Assembly: GCA_963701675.1 (NCBI GenBank)
Contig: OY969623.1
Span: 7,564,001 to 7,628,000, forward strand
Length of the DNA: 64,000 nucleotides
Origin: G963701675 sp963701675
GTDB taxonomy: Bacteria; Planctomycetota; Planctomycetia; Gemmatales; Gemmataceae
Direction: 5' to 3'
Notes under the pieces: generated by a model
The model's database searches: none
Seen by the model: the letters and a program-made list of their open reading frames with translations, nothing else
What the model was told of the DNA's origin: nothing
Translations under genes and position numbers: made by a program
Shown: piece after piece, positions 19,823-27,851 of the stretch
Numbering within the stretch: position 1 is the first letter of the stretch
Layout: each line of letters opens with the position of its first letter

Positions 19823-20725
19823 ATGCAACGTTTTTCCAGTCTGTTTCTGCTGTTTCTTGTGCCAATGCTCGCCGTGTCGGTCGGCTCGATCGGTTGCGGC
19901 GACAAGAAAGAGGACAAGAAGGCTGAAAAGAAATCGGATGGCGACAAGGGCGCCGGCACTCCGGCCCCTGCCGGAGAGCGCACTCCGTTGGCGAGCGGCA
20001 AAGCCGTGCTGAAAGGCAAAATAACGTATGACGGCGATCCACCCGCGCGCGCGGACCTGGCGGAAGCAATGAAAAAACACGAGGACAAAGATCACTGTCT
20101 CAAGCCAGATCCGAAGAACGACACGAAAGACTCTAAATGGCTCGTCGGACCGGACAAAGGTGTCCAGAACGTAGTCGTGTGGGTACGGTCGCCAAAGGAT
20201 AAGTTCTTCCAACTTACCGACGAACAGAAGAAACGTTCAGACCCCGTAACAATCGATCAGCCGTTTTGCGTGTTCGAGCCCCGCGTAGTGGCCGTGTATC
20301 CGAGCTACTTTGATGGCAAGAAACAAGTGCCGACCGGACAAAAGTTCAAGGCGCTCAACAGCGCCGACATCGGACACAGCACGCGCTGGTCAGGAAACGC
20401 TGCCTTCAACGGAGGGAAGAACCTCGCGATTCAGGCCAAAGGCGAAGCGCCCATCGACGCCAAGCCGAGCATGGACTTCAAATCAGGTGATGACTACGTC
20501 GAAATCAAATGCGATAAGCACGCCTGGATGCAGGCATGCGCATGGATATTCGACCATCCTTACCACGCCGTGACCAAGCCCGACGGCACATTCGAGATTA
20601 CGGGCCTGCCCACGGGCGCCGAACTCGACGTGGTCTACTGGCACGAATTGATGGATCGCAATCCAAAGGTCAAGAAAATGACGCTCAAGGACGGCGACAA
20701 CGATCTTTCGGAGAAGATCAAGTAA
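19823..20725 (+). CDS. Cupredoxin-like lipoprotein, paralogue of the preceding gene
   Basis: From the ATG at 19823, which has a strong ribosome site (GGGAGG, 19811-19816), the protein is 300 residues with a lipoprotein signal ending at SIGC. A Lys/Asp-rich linker follows the lipid cysteine. The fold and order of motifs repeat those of the previous gene: a histidine in GHSTRW and the copper-type set CDKHAWM, then a DGTFEITGLPTG strand region. The frame is open further upstream to 19757, but that would start inside the previous gene. It is the last gene of the electron-transfer operon and is convergent with pyrG. Probably a membrane-tethered copper electron carrier. Confidence 0.8.
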   Translation: MQRFSSLFLLFLVPMLAVSVGSIGCGDKKEDKKAEKKSDGDKGAGTPAPAGERTPLASGKAVLKGKITYDGDPPARADLAEAMKKHEDKDHCLKPDPKNDTKDSKWLVGPDKGVQNVVVWVRSPKDKFFQLTDEQKKRSDPVTIDQPFCVFEPRVVAVYPSYFDGKKQVPTGQKFKALNSADIGHSTRWSGNAAFNGGKNLAIQAKGEAPIDAKPSMDFKSGDDYVEIKCDKHAWMQACAWIFDHPYHAVTKPDGTFEITGLPTGAELDVVYWHELMDRNPKVKKMTLKDGDNDLSEKIK

Positions 20726-20738
20726 CCTGAGACGACGA

Positions 20739-20788
20739 GCCGGAAGCGTGGGGAGTTGACGGGTCACACCGTCGCCAGCGCTTCCGGC
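20739..20788. repeat. Inverted repeat between convergent genes, possible bidirectional terminator
   Basis: GCCGGAAGCG at 20739-20748 is the exact reverse complement of CGCTTCCGGC at 20779-20788, with a 30-base loop. It spans the end of pyrG and the gap after the cupredoxin lipoprotein gene. There is no T run, so a terminator call is weak. The arms resemble part of the larger inverted repeat at 29429-29524. Confidence 0.4.
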
Positions 20789-22428
20789 GTAGGTTCGCCG
20801 CGCCGCAAATCCGCTTCACTCTTTCGGGAACCCTTCCGCTCTAATGCCGCTTCAATCAGGCCACGGAAAAGCGGGTGCGCTTTCGTGGGCTTCGATTTGA
20901 ATTCCGGATGGCACTGAACAGCGACGAACCACGGATGGTCGCGGAGTTCGATTACTTCCACTAGCTTTCCGTCCGCGCTCGTTCCGGAAACGATCAGACC
21001 ATGTGCGGCGAACTGTTGGCGATACTGATTGTTGATCTCGTATCGGTGACGATGGCGTTCCGTGATCACGAGCTGACCGTATGCTTTATGAGCTTTGCTC
21101 CCTTCTAGCAGCGCGCACGGATAGGAACCCAACCGCATCGTCCCGCCAAGATGCGTGATCCGGTATTGCTCGTCCAGCAAACAAATGACAGGATGCCGGC
21201 AGTTGGGGTCGATTTCGGTTGTATTGGCGTCTTCCAGTTTCACGACGTTGCGCGCGAATTCGATGGCGGCGCATTGGAGTCCAAGGCAGATCCCGAAGTA
21301 GGGAATCTTACGTTCACGGGCAAAGCGAATCGTTTCGATCTTCCCGGAGATGCCGCGCTCGCCGAAGCCGCCGGGCACCAGGATGCCGTCCATGCCGCTC
21401 AGGACCTTTTCAGGTCCCTCGCGTTCGACTTCCTCCGCCTCCACCTTTCGCACTAATACTCGCGTATCCAAGGAAATGCCGGCGTGGTCCAGCGCTTCGT
21501 AGATTGACTTATAGGCGTCGTGATGCTTGATATACTTGCCGACCACGGCAATCGAAACTTCGTGCGCCGGGTTCTTGATCCGCTGGAGCAGTGCGCGCCA
21601 ATCGCTGATTTCAAGCGGCTTGGCCTTGAGACCGAGCTTGTCGACAATCAACTCGTCGAGCTTATTTTCCACGAGGCTAAGGGGAACTTCATAGATGCTG
21701 AATTCCTTGTCGCGTTCCTCGATAACCGCCTGCGGCTCGACGTTGCAGAATAGGGCGATCTTCTGTGCCTCGTCGCGCGCCAGTTCTCGTTCGGTTCGGC
21801 AGATCAGAATATCGGGCTGAATACCAATTTGCCGAAGCTGTCCCACGGAATGCTGCGTGGGCTTGGTTTTCGCTTCCTTCGCAGCCTTCAGATATGGAAT
21901 GAGCGTCAAGTGAATGTAGAGGCAGTTTTGTTTACCGACGTCGAGTGCGAATTGACGGATAGCTTCGAGAAACGGCAAACCTTCGATATCGCCGACCGTT
22001 CCGCCTATTTCGGTGATTACCACGTCGACATCGTCGGTCGCCAGCTTGCGAACGGCGTCTTTGATTTCATCCGTAATATGCGGGATCACCTGCACCGTTC
22101 GACCGAGAAAGTCGCCATGCCGTTCTTTCTCGATAACCGAAAGGTAAATCTTGCCTGTGGTGAAATTGCAGTCGCGGCTCAGCGGAGCGTTGGTGAACCG
22201 TTCGTAATGGCCGAGGTCGAGATCGGTTTCAGCCCCGTCGTCGAGAACATACACTTCCCCGTGTTGAAACGGGCTCATGGTGCCGGGGTCGACATTAATG
22301 TACGGGTCAAACTTCTGTAGTCGGACGCGCAGACCGCGATGTTCCAGCAGCATGCCGACGGAAGCACAGGTGAGTCCTTTCCCTAGGGAGCTAACGACGC
22401 CACCCGTGACGAAGATGTGCTTGGCCAT
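20764..22428 (-). CDS. pyrG: CTP synthase
   Basis: It makes CTP from UTP, ATP and glutamine in pyrimidine synthesis. The N-terminal synthase domain begins KHIFVTGGVVSSLGKG (the P-loop) and contains the EIGGTVGDIEG motif; the C-terminal class I glutamine amidotransferase domain carries the nucleophile in GICLGLQ and the histidine in AVQCHPEFKS. The start was set at the ATG 22426-22428, giving 554 residues, the normal length; the frame runs open to 22530 but the extra part is not family-like. It is divergent from the MFS transporter gene, with about 170 bp between starts. Confidence 0.96.
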   Translation of the reverse strand: MAKHIFVTGGVVSSLGKGLTCASVGMLLEHRGLRVRLQKFDPYINVDPGTMSPFQHGEVYVLDDGAETDLDLGHYERFTNAPLSRDCNFTTGKIYLSVIEKERHGDFLGRTVQVIPHITDEIKDAVRKLATDDVDVVITEIGGTVGDIEGLPFLEAIRQFALDVGKQNCLYIHLTLIPYLKAAKEAKTKPTQHSVGQLRQIGIQPDILICRTERELARDEAQKIALFCNVEPQAVIEERDKEFSIYEVPLSLVENKLDELIVDKLGLKAKPLEISDWRALLQRIKNPAHEVSIAVVGKYIKHHDAYKSIYEALDHAGISLDTRVLVRKVEAEEVEREGPEKVLSGMDGILVPGGFGERGISGKIETIRFARERKIPYFGICLGLQCAAIEFARNVVKLEDANTTEIDPNCRHPVICLLDEQYRITHLGGTMRLGSYPCALLEGSKAHKAYGQLVITERHRHRYEINNQYRQQFAAHGLIVSGTSADGKLVEVIELRDHPWFVAVQCHPEFKSKPTKAHPLFRGLIEAALERKGSRKSEADLRRGEPTPEALATV

Positions 22429-22601
22429 CAGCTCATAATCCTCCGCGTTGCCTGGATGCCAAACCATCATTATGGCATTGAATCTATCTTTCGTCTGCCT
22501 GGTTTTTTGCCTGTAAACGTGGCCACTCAATGTAGACCGAAGCCGGCTTGTTTCATAGAGTTATCGAAACTCCAATCCCTCCAATTTGGGAAACTCTTTC
22601 C

Positions 22602-24179
22602 ATGGACAACGGAATCAATCCAAACTCCAAACGTCTGCTGTGGGCTGGGTTCTTCGCGATCTTTGCCAATGGCGTCGGATTCTCAGTTCGCGCCGGCATC
22701 TTGGCCGACTGGGCTGCCCAGTATGGGTTCACGCAGACCGAATTAGGAAGCATCAGTGGCGGCGGGCTAATTGGATTCGGCATCGTCATCTTGATTGGCG
22801 CGCTCATCGCCGACCGTGTCGGATACGGGAAGCTAATGGCGTTGGCATTTCTACTGCACATTGTCGCCGGCGTGATGCAACTCTTCACGGGCGAGATCTA
22901 TTCAAAATACGGGAAAGAAATGACCGCCCTGAATCTATGGTGGGCCCTCTTCTTGTATTCGGTTGCCAACGGCATTTGCGAAGCTGTCGTCAATCCAATG
23001 ACGGCAACATTATTTCCCAAACAAAAGACGCACTATCTCAACATTCTCCACGCGGGTTGGCCGGGCGGACTAATCGTCGGCGGACTCATCGCCTATTTCA
23101 TGCACCAGGGAAAGATCGGCGACTGGACACCCGTTGATTACAAGGTGTCATGGGAACTGCAAATGTCGCTGTTTCTCATTCCCGTTGCAATCTACGGATG
23201 GATGTTCTTGGGACAGAGGCTACCGCGTTCCGAAGCGAGTGAGGCGGGTGTCAGCTATGGTTCGATGCTAGTCGCCATCATGGCGCCCATGTTCTTCTTG
23301 TTGCTGATCCTGCATGCGATGGTCGGGTATGTCGAGCTGGGGACCGACAGCTGGATCGGGAAAATTACAGGGACGATTGTCGAGAACAAACAACTCGGAC
23401 TACTCCTTTTCGTATATACCTCGGGGCTGATGTTTGCCTTGCGGTTCTTTGCGGGACCAATCGTTCATAAGATCTCGCCGCTCGGCCTTTTGTTTGTTAG
23501 CGCCATATGCGCGGCCATTGGCTTGTTGTTACTTGGTAATGCTCCGACAGCAATCTGGTTCGTGTTCATTGCGGTGACGGTTTACGGAATTGGAAAGACC
23601 TTTTACTGGTCCACGATGTTGGCAGTGGCATCAGAACAGTTTCCAAAGGGTGGAGCGATTGCCATTGGCGCACTCGGCGGTGTCGGAATGTTGTCGGCCG
23701 GCCTGCTCGGCGCTCCAGGGATCGGGTTTCAGCAAGACTACTTTGCGACCAACAAGCTTATCGCCGAATCGCCGCCGACATATGAGCGTTACGCAGCAGC
23801 CAAGGAGAATTCGTTCCTAGGTCTGTATCACGTGAAAGGACTGGATGGTGCCAAGCTGGATGTTCTGGAGAAGCACGGCGTAGAATTGGAACGGGCGGTT
23901 GAAGTAGCGCAGCAGCGCGACGAGAAGAATGAGGCTACCAACGCGTTGCTGAAGCTCAACACCTGGTGGAGCTCAGCGAAGGAGTACGAAGAGGTCGATA
24001 GCCAGCCTGTCAAAGTTGCAGTGCTTTACGGCGGTCAGGAGGCACTCAAGTGGACCGCCTTGGTCCCGGCGATCATGGCGGTGCTCTATCTGGCAATGAT
24101 CATCTATTTCCGGACGCAGGGTGGGTATAAAGCGGTTTCGATCACGGAACCCGAATCTCACGTCACGGAGAGGTTTTGA
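22602..24179 (+). CDS. MFS transporter
   Basis: About 12 hydrophobic helices with the major facilitator signature between helices 2 and 3 (a DRVGYGK loop) support an MFS permease. A large soluble loop of roughly 110 residues (about 400-480), rich in Glu, Lys and Ala, sits before the last helix, which is unusual for the family. The ATG at 22602 (MDNGINP) was chosen over an open frame reaching 22548. The gene is followed 27 bp later by a metal-dependent hydrolase gene. The substrate cannot be read from the sequence; sugars or nucleosides are possible for proteins of this general shape. Confidence 0.8.
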   Translation: MDNGINPNSKRLLWAGFFAIFANGVGFSVRAGILADWAAQYGFTQTELGSISGGGLIGFGIVILIGALIADRVGYGKLMALAFLLHIVAGVMQLFTGEIYSKYGKEMTALNLWWALFLYSVANGICEAVVNPMTATLFPKQKTHYLNILHAGWPGGLIVGGLIAYFMHQGKIGDWTPVDYKVSWELQMSLFLIPVAIYGWMFLGQRLPRSEASEAGVSYGSMLVAIMAPMFFLLLILHAMVGYVELGTDSWIGKITGTIVENKQLGLLLFVYTSGLMFALRFFAGPIVHKISPLGLLFVSAICAAIGLLLLGNAPTAIWFVFIAVTVYGIGKTFYWSTMLAVASEQFPKGGAIAIGALGGVGMLSAGLLGAPGIGFQQDYFATNKLIAESPPTYERYAAAKENSFLGLYHVKGLDGAKLDVLEKHGVELERAVEVAQQRDEKNEATNALLKLNTWWSSAKEYEEVDSQPVKVAVLYGGQEALKWTALVPAIMAVLYLAMIIYFRTQGGYKAVSITEPESHVTERF

Positions 24180-24206
24180 CGAAGTCGGTCCGACGAGCAA
24201 GAGGCA

Positions 24207-24989
24207 ATGGCCAAGTCGCGAACCTTCACCTTCCTCGGCACGGGAACGTCGGCCGGTGTGCCGATGCTCGGCTGCGATTGTGCCGTGTGTCGTTCGACCG
24301 ATCCGCGCAATCATCGTTATCGGTGCGCCGTTCTGCTGCGGTTGCCGGGCGGCAATGTCGTCATCGATACGCCGCCGGAACTGCGGCTGCAATTGTTGCG
24401 AGCCAACGTCGATTTGCTCCACGCCGTGCTGTTCACTCACTATCATGCCGACCACCTGTTCGGACTCGACGACGTCCGGCCGTTTCCGCACCTGCTTCGA
24501 CACCCGATGCCGCTCTACTGCACCGACGAAGTTGAACGAGTGATAACAACAACGTATGCTTATGCGTTTCACGAAGAGCCGGACCCGAACCTCCGCGGCT
24601 ACGTTCCACAACTGACCTTTCGGCGGATTACCGAAGAACCGTTCGATCTTTTGGGCCAACCGGTCGTGCCGATTCCGCTCATTCATGCGCGGTACCACGT
24701 TCTGGGATTCCGGTTCGACGATGTAGCGTATTGCACGGATGTGAGCGAAATCCCGTCGGATAGCTGGCGCTTGCTGGAGGGTCTTCGCGTTCTTGTGCTC
24801 GATGCGTTGCGACACAAGCCTCATCCCGCGCACTTCAGTTTGGATCAGGCGCTCGAGGTAATCCGGAGATTACGGCCCGAGAAGGCGTACCTGACTCACA
24901 TGTCGCACGACCTGGAACATGAAGCGACAAACCGCAGTCTGCCGGCCGGCATCGCGCTGGCGTACGATGGTTTATCCTTTGAGTTCTGA
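24207..24989 (+). CDS. MBL-fold metal-dependent hydrolase, PhnP-like
   Basis: The dinuclear metal motif of the metallo-beta-lactamase fold is present as THYHADH (H-x-H-x-D-H). A cysteine-rich N-terminal loop, GCDCAVCRS, resembles the extra zinc site of PhnP, and later histidines (IHARYH, THMSHD) complete the set. PhnP hydrolyses a cyclic ribose phosphate in phosphonate use, but no phn genes are nearby, so a general phosphodiesterase is as likely. 260 residues is normal. The end overlaps the possible start of the downstream pseudouridine synthase. Confidence 0.82.
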   Translation: MAKSRTFTFLGTGTSAGVPMLGCDCAVCRSTDPRNHRYRCAVLLRLPGGNVVIDTPPELRLQLLRANVDLLHAVLFTHYHADHLFGLDDVRPFPHLLRHPMPLYCTDEVERVITTTYAYAFHEEPDPNLRGYVPQLTFRRITEEPFDLLGQPVVPIPLIHARYHVLGFRFDDVAYCTDVSEIPSDSWRLLEGLRVLVLDALRHKPHPAHFSLDQALEVIRRLRPEKAYLTHMSHDLEHEATNRSLPAGIALAYDGLSFEF

Positions 24990-25365
24990 AAACGACCGGA
25001 GTTCGGCCGTGCAACCGCGAATCGTTTATGCGGATGCTCAGATCGTGGTCGTCGATAAGCCGGCGGGGCTCACTACGATGCGCCATGGCTACGAAGCCGC
25101 CCAATTCGGGAAACGCGCCCACAAGTATTTGCCGGTCACGTTGGCGGACTTGTTGCCGAAGCTGCTCGCGGAGAAGGGCAAGCCGGGTCGTGTTCGAGCG
25201 GTGCATCGGATTGACAAAGAAACCAGCGGCCTTGTGGTTTTTGCGCACGGTAGAAGCCGAGCGTCACCTCATGCAACAGTTTCGCGAGCATACCGTGAAA
25301 CGACGCTACCTGGCGGTCGTGCGCGGCCGGGCCAAGACCGCTCGAATCGAATCGTACTTGGTTAA
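24967..25365 (+). CDS. RluA-family pseudouridine synthase, N-terminal part (frameshifted)
   Basis: This frame encodes the start of an RNA pseudouridine synthase: IVVVDKPAGL, then the catalytic aspartate in HRIDKETSG (about 25205-25230). After FAHG at about 25250 the sequence stops resembling the family, which then continues in the next frame. Possible starts are ATG 24967, overlapping the previous gene by 23 bases, or GTG 25009. A run of five T lies at about 25238-25242 just before the break. Either the gene is broken or one base has been added, or two lost, in the sequence. Confidence 0.7.
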   Translation: MVYPLSSENDRSSAVQPRIVYADAQIVVVDKPAGLTTMRHGYEAAQFGKRAHKYLPVTLADLLPKLLAEKGKPGRVRAVHRIDKETSGLVVFAHGRSRASPHATVSRAYRETTLPGGRARPGQDRSNRIVLG

Positions 25366-25735
25366 GGATCGTGGTGACGGCCGCCGCGGCAGCACGGACC
25401 AAGTGAAGACTGGTCAGCGCGCGGTAACCCATGTGCGGGTAGTGGAAGCTCTCGGTGAGTTCACGCTGGTGGAATGTGAGCTGGAAACCGGCCGAACGCA
25501 TCAGGTTCGCATTCATCTCGGCGAATCCGGAACACCGTTATGCGGCGAACGGATCTACGACCGTCCGCTCTATGGGAAGCCGATCAACAAGGATACCAGC
25601 GGAATTCAACGGCCGGCTTTGCATGCGGCACACCTCGGGTTCATTCATCCCGCGACGGGCAAACTTGTGTCCTGGTCGTCTCGTCTGCCGAAAGATATGG
25701 CGTCATTGGTGGCGCGCTTGCGGCAAAGCTGCTAG
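25028..25735 (+). CDS. RluA-family pseudouridine synthase, C-terminal part (frameshifted)
   Basis: From about 25250 this frame gives the rest of the synthase: TVEAERHLMQQF, RRYLAVVRG, the LETGRTHQVRIHL motif that lines the RNA-binding cleft, and the PALHAAHLGFIHP strand near the end. The part before 25250 in this frame is not family-like. Joined to the preceding frame the product would be about 255 residues, a usual RluA length. The last 4 bases overlap the end of the convergent PQQ-type gene. An intact paralogue lies at 57932-58630. Confidence 0.75.
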   Translation: MRMLRSWSSISRRGSLRCAMATKPPNSGNAPTSICRSRWRTCCRSCSRRRASRVVFERCIGLTKKPAALWFLRTVEAERHLMQQFREHTVKRRYLAVVRGRAKTARIESYLVKDRGDGRRGSTDQVKTGQRAVTHVRVVEALGEFTLVECELETGRTHQVRIHLGESGTPLCGERIYDRPLYGKPINKDTSGIQRPALHAAHLGFIHPATGKLVSWSSRLPKDMASLVARLRQSC

Positions 25736-26991
25736 CGCTTGCCAATGCAGAACAAGTGCGCTTCGCCGCGAATGTAGAGTCTACCGTTGGCCACTGCCGG
25801 GGTGGCGCACACGCGCTCGCCGATCTCGCTACGTCCGAGTAGCTGGAACTTGGGTGAAGCGGAGAAAACGAAGCAAGTACCCGAATCATTGATGGCGTAG
25901 ATACTGCCGTTGATGAGCACGGGGGACGAAAGCACGTCGCTGCCACCGAGACGTTCGCTCCACAGTGTCTCTCCGTTATCCGCAGACACGCACGATGCGA
26001 AACCTTTGTCACTCACAAAGTAGAAATGGTCGCCCAATGCAATCGGACTTGGTACGTAGGGAAACGAGCGTTTCTCGGTTTGCCAGGCCAGTGTCAAATC
26101 GGCGGCAGCGCCGTTGCCACCGAACTTCAGGGCGGCTGCGTGTCGTCGGCCGTCGCCGTCGCCACTGCATACCAGAATGCGGTCGCCACACGAAGTCGGC
26201 AACGCGACACAGCGAAGTGGCTCACCGTTAAACTCCCAAACCCAGCGCCAGTTTTCCTTTCCCGTTTCAGGCACATAGCTCGTCATACCGGCGGTGCTTG
26301 CCACGACGAGTTCGGGAACTCCGTTGTCGCGCTGGTGAATGAACGGGGTGGCGTAGCTCGCGCGGAATGGCTTGCGCCGAACCTGCCACGAGATCGCGCC
26401 GGTTTTTGCATCGAGTGCGTAGACTTCCGCGGCGCCGTCCTGGTCATTGGCGAAGAAAACCTTGCCGCCGTACTCGATGGGTGATGTTCCTGGCCCGTGT
26501 TGGCTGGTGAATGGGCCGAGCTGTCGTTTCCATTGTGGCTTGCCGTCGAAGTCGAACGCGTGCAGTGCGACGTCTTGTCCGTCCCAGAACGCGGCAAAGA
26601 CGCGCTCGCCATCCGACGCGGGTGTTGCCGATGCGAATGAGTTTAGCTTGTGTGCTTTGGTGCGCTGTCCTGGAACGGTCTGTGTCCAAACCAACTTGCT
26701 GTCCGTTGCATTGATGCAGATCATCGAACGATCGTTACCGTCGGCGCCAGCGCTTTGGAGGAACACGCGGCCTTTGCACACAATCGGCGACGAGTTGCCC
26801 ACGCCGGAAATGGGAGTCTTCCAAAGTACGCCCTGCGTCTCTGTCCAGCTCAATGGGATGTCGGTGTCTCGGGCGATGCCGGCGCCGTTCGGACCGCGAA
26901 AGCGCGGCCAATCGGAGGCGACACATGCGATCCCAATGACGATCCATGCGGCAAGCGTGAGTCGGCGCGAGTCGATACGAACGTTGTTCAC
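25732..26991 (-). CDS. Secreted PQQ-like beta-propeller repeat protein
   Basis: A short N-terminal hydrophobic stretch (LAAWIVIGIACVASDW) acts as an export signal and is followed at once by the WPRFRGPNGAG motif found at the start of many planctomycete propeller proteins. The rest is a series of blades with the A-x-D-x-x-T/N-G-x-x-x-W pattern (for example YALDAKTGAISWQ, VSADNGETLWSE). The fold is that of the PQQ-binding/BamB-like propellers. No cofactor ligands of a true quinoprotein dehydrogenase are recognised, so an enzymatic role is not supported. Probably extracytoplasmic. Confidence 0.82.
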   Translation of the reverse strand: MNNVRIDSRRLTLAAWIVIGIACVASDWPRFRGPNGAGIARDTDIPLSWTETQGVLWKTPISGVGNSSPIVCKGRVFLQSAGADGNDRSMICINATDSKLVWTQTVPGQRTKAHKLNSFASATPASDGERVFAAFWDGQDVALHAFDFDGKPQWKRQLGPFTSQHGPGTSPIEYGGKVFFANDQDGAAEVYALDAKTGAISWQVRRKPFRASYATPFIHQRDNGVPELVVASTAGMTSYVPETGKENWRWVWEFNGEPLRCVALPTSCGDRILVCSGDGDGRRHAAALKFGGNGAAADLTLAWQTEKRSFPYVPSPIALGDHFYFVSDKGFASCVSADNGETLWSERLGGSDVLSSPVLINGSIYAINDSGTCFVFSASPKFQLLGRSEIGERVCATPAVANGRLYIRGEAHLFCIGKR

Positions 26992-27098
26992 GTTGCAATT
27001 GCCCCCTGCTGCTGTACAAAAACGCTGCGGCGCAAGCGGAAATCCATCGTACTCCGCGCCCGTCTGAATGGATAGCAGTTTCTTTCGAGCTTCATTGT

Positions 27099-27851
27099 AT
27101 GCTCGAGCTCAAAGGCGTTTCGAAACGCTACGGCGACGTTCAGGCGCTTCAGCCCACCGACCTGAACGTTCCTGCCTCAATTACCACTGTGCTGATTGGC
27201 CCGAGCGGATGCGGAAAGTCGACGCTGCTTCGGCTCATGCTCGGCCTCATCTGGAGTGACACCGGAAGCGTGCGCTTTGAGGATGTCGCACTCACGCATG
27301 ACAACGTCCTTGCCCTTCGGCAAAAAATGGGTTACGTCACTCAGGATGGCGGGCTGTTTCCGCACCTGACGGCCCAGGAAAATACCACACTCCTGGCCCA
27401 GTACCTCGGATGGGACCGAACACGCATTGATGGCCGACTGCAACAACTCACGGCACTCACGCGATTTCCGTCTGACGGACTTGGGCGATATCCGGCCGAA
27501 CTCTCGGGCGGCCAACGGCAGCGTGTGAGCCTCATGCGCGCGCTCATGCTCGATCCCGACGTGATCCTGCTGGACGAACCTTTGGGCGCACTCGATCCGA
27601 TTATCCGCGCGGAACTGCAATCCGACTTGCGCGAGATTTTCCAGGCGCTGGGGAAGACGGTGGTTTTGGTTACCCACGACTTGGTAGAGGCCGGCTTTTT
27701 CGGCGACACGATCGTGCTCCTCCGCGACGGCCGCATTGTCCAACAAGGAACTTTGTCGGAGTTCGTTTCCGCGCCGGTCGACCAGTTTGTCACGATTTTC
27801 ATCAATGCCCAACGATGTCGCCTCGATCCATCGTCGGAGAAGATTTCATGA
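27099..27851 (+). CDS. ABC transporter ATP-binding protein (glycine betaine/choline type)
   Basis: All nucleotide-binding motifs are present: Walker A GPSGCGKST, Q-loop GYVTQDGGLF, signature LSGGQRQR, Walker B VILLDEPLGALD and the switch histidine in VTHD. The length (250 residues) and the lack of a C-terminal CBS pair distinguish it from OpuCA-type ATPases that carry one. The stop overlaps the start of the next gene (ATGA), whose product supplies the permease and the binding domain, so the two form a complete importer. The substrate class is taken from that partner. Confidence 0.9.
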   Translation: MLELKGVSKRYGDVQALQPTDLNVPASITTVLIGPSGCGKSTLLRLMLGLIWSDTGSVRFEDVALTHDNVLALRQKMGYVTQDGGLFPHLTAQENTTLLAQYLGWDRTRIDGRLQQLTALTRFPSDGLGRYPAELSGGQRQRVSLMRALMLDPDVILLDEPLGALDPIIRAELQSDLREIFQALGKTVVLVTHDLVEAGFFGDTIVLLRDGRIVQQGTLSEFVSAPVDQFVTIFINAQRCRLDPSSEKIS

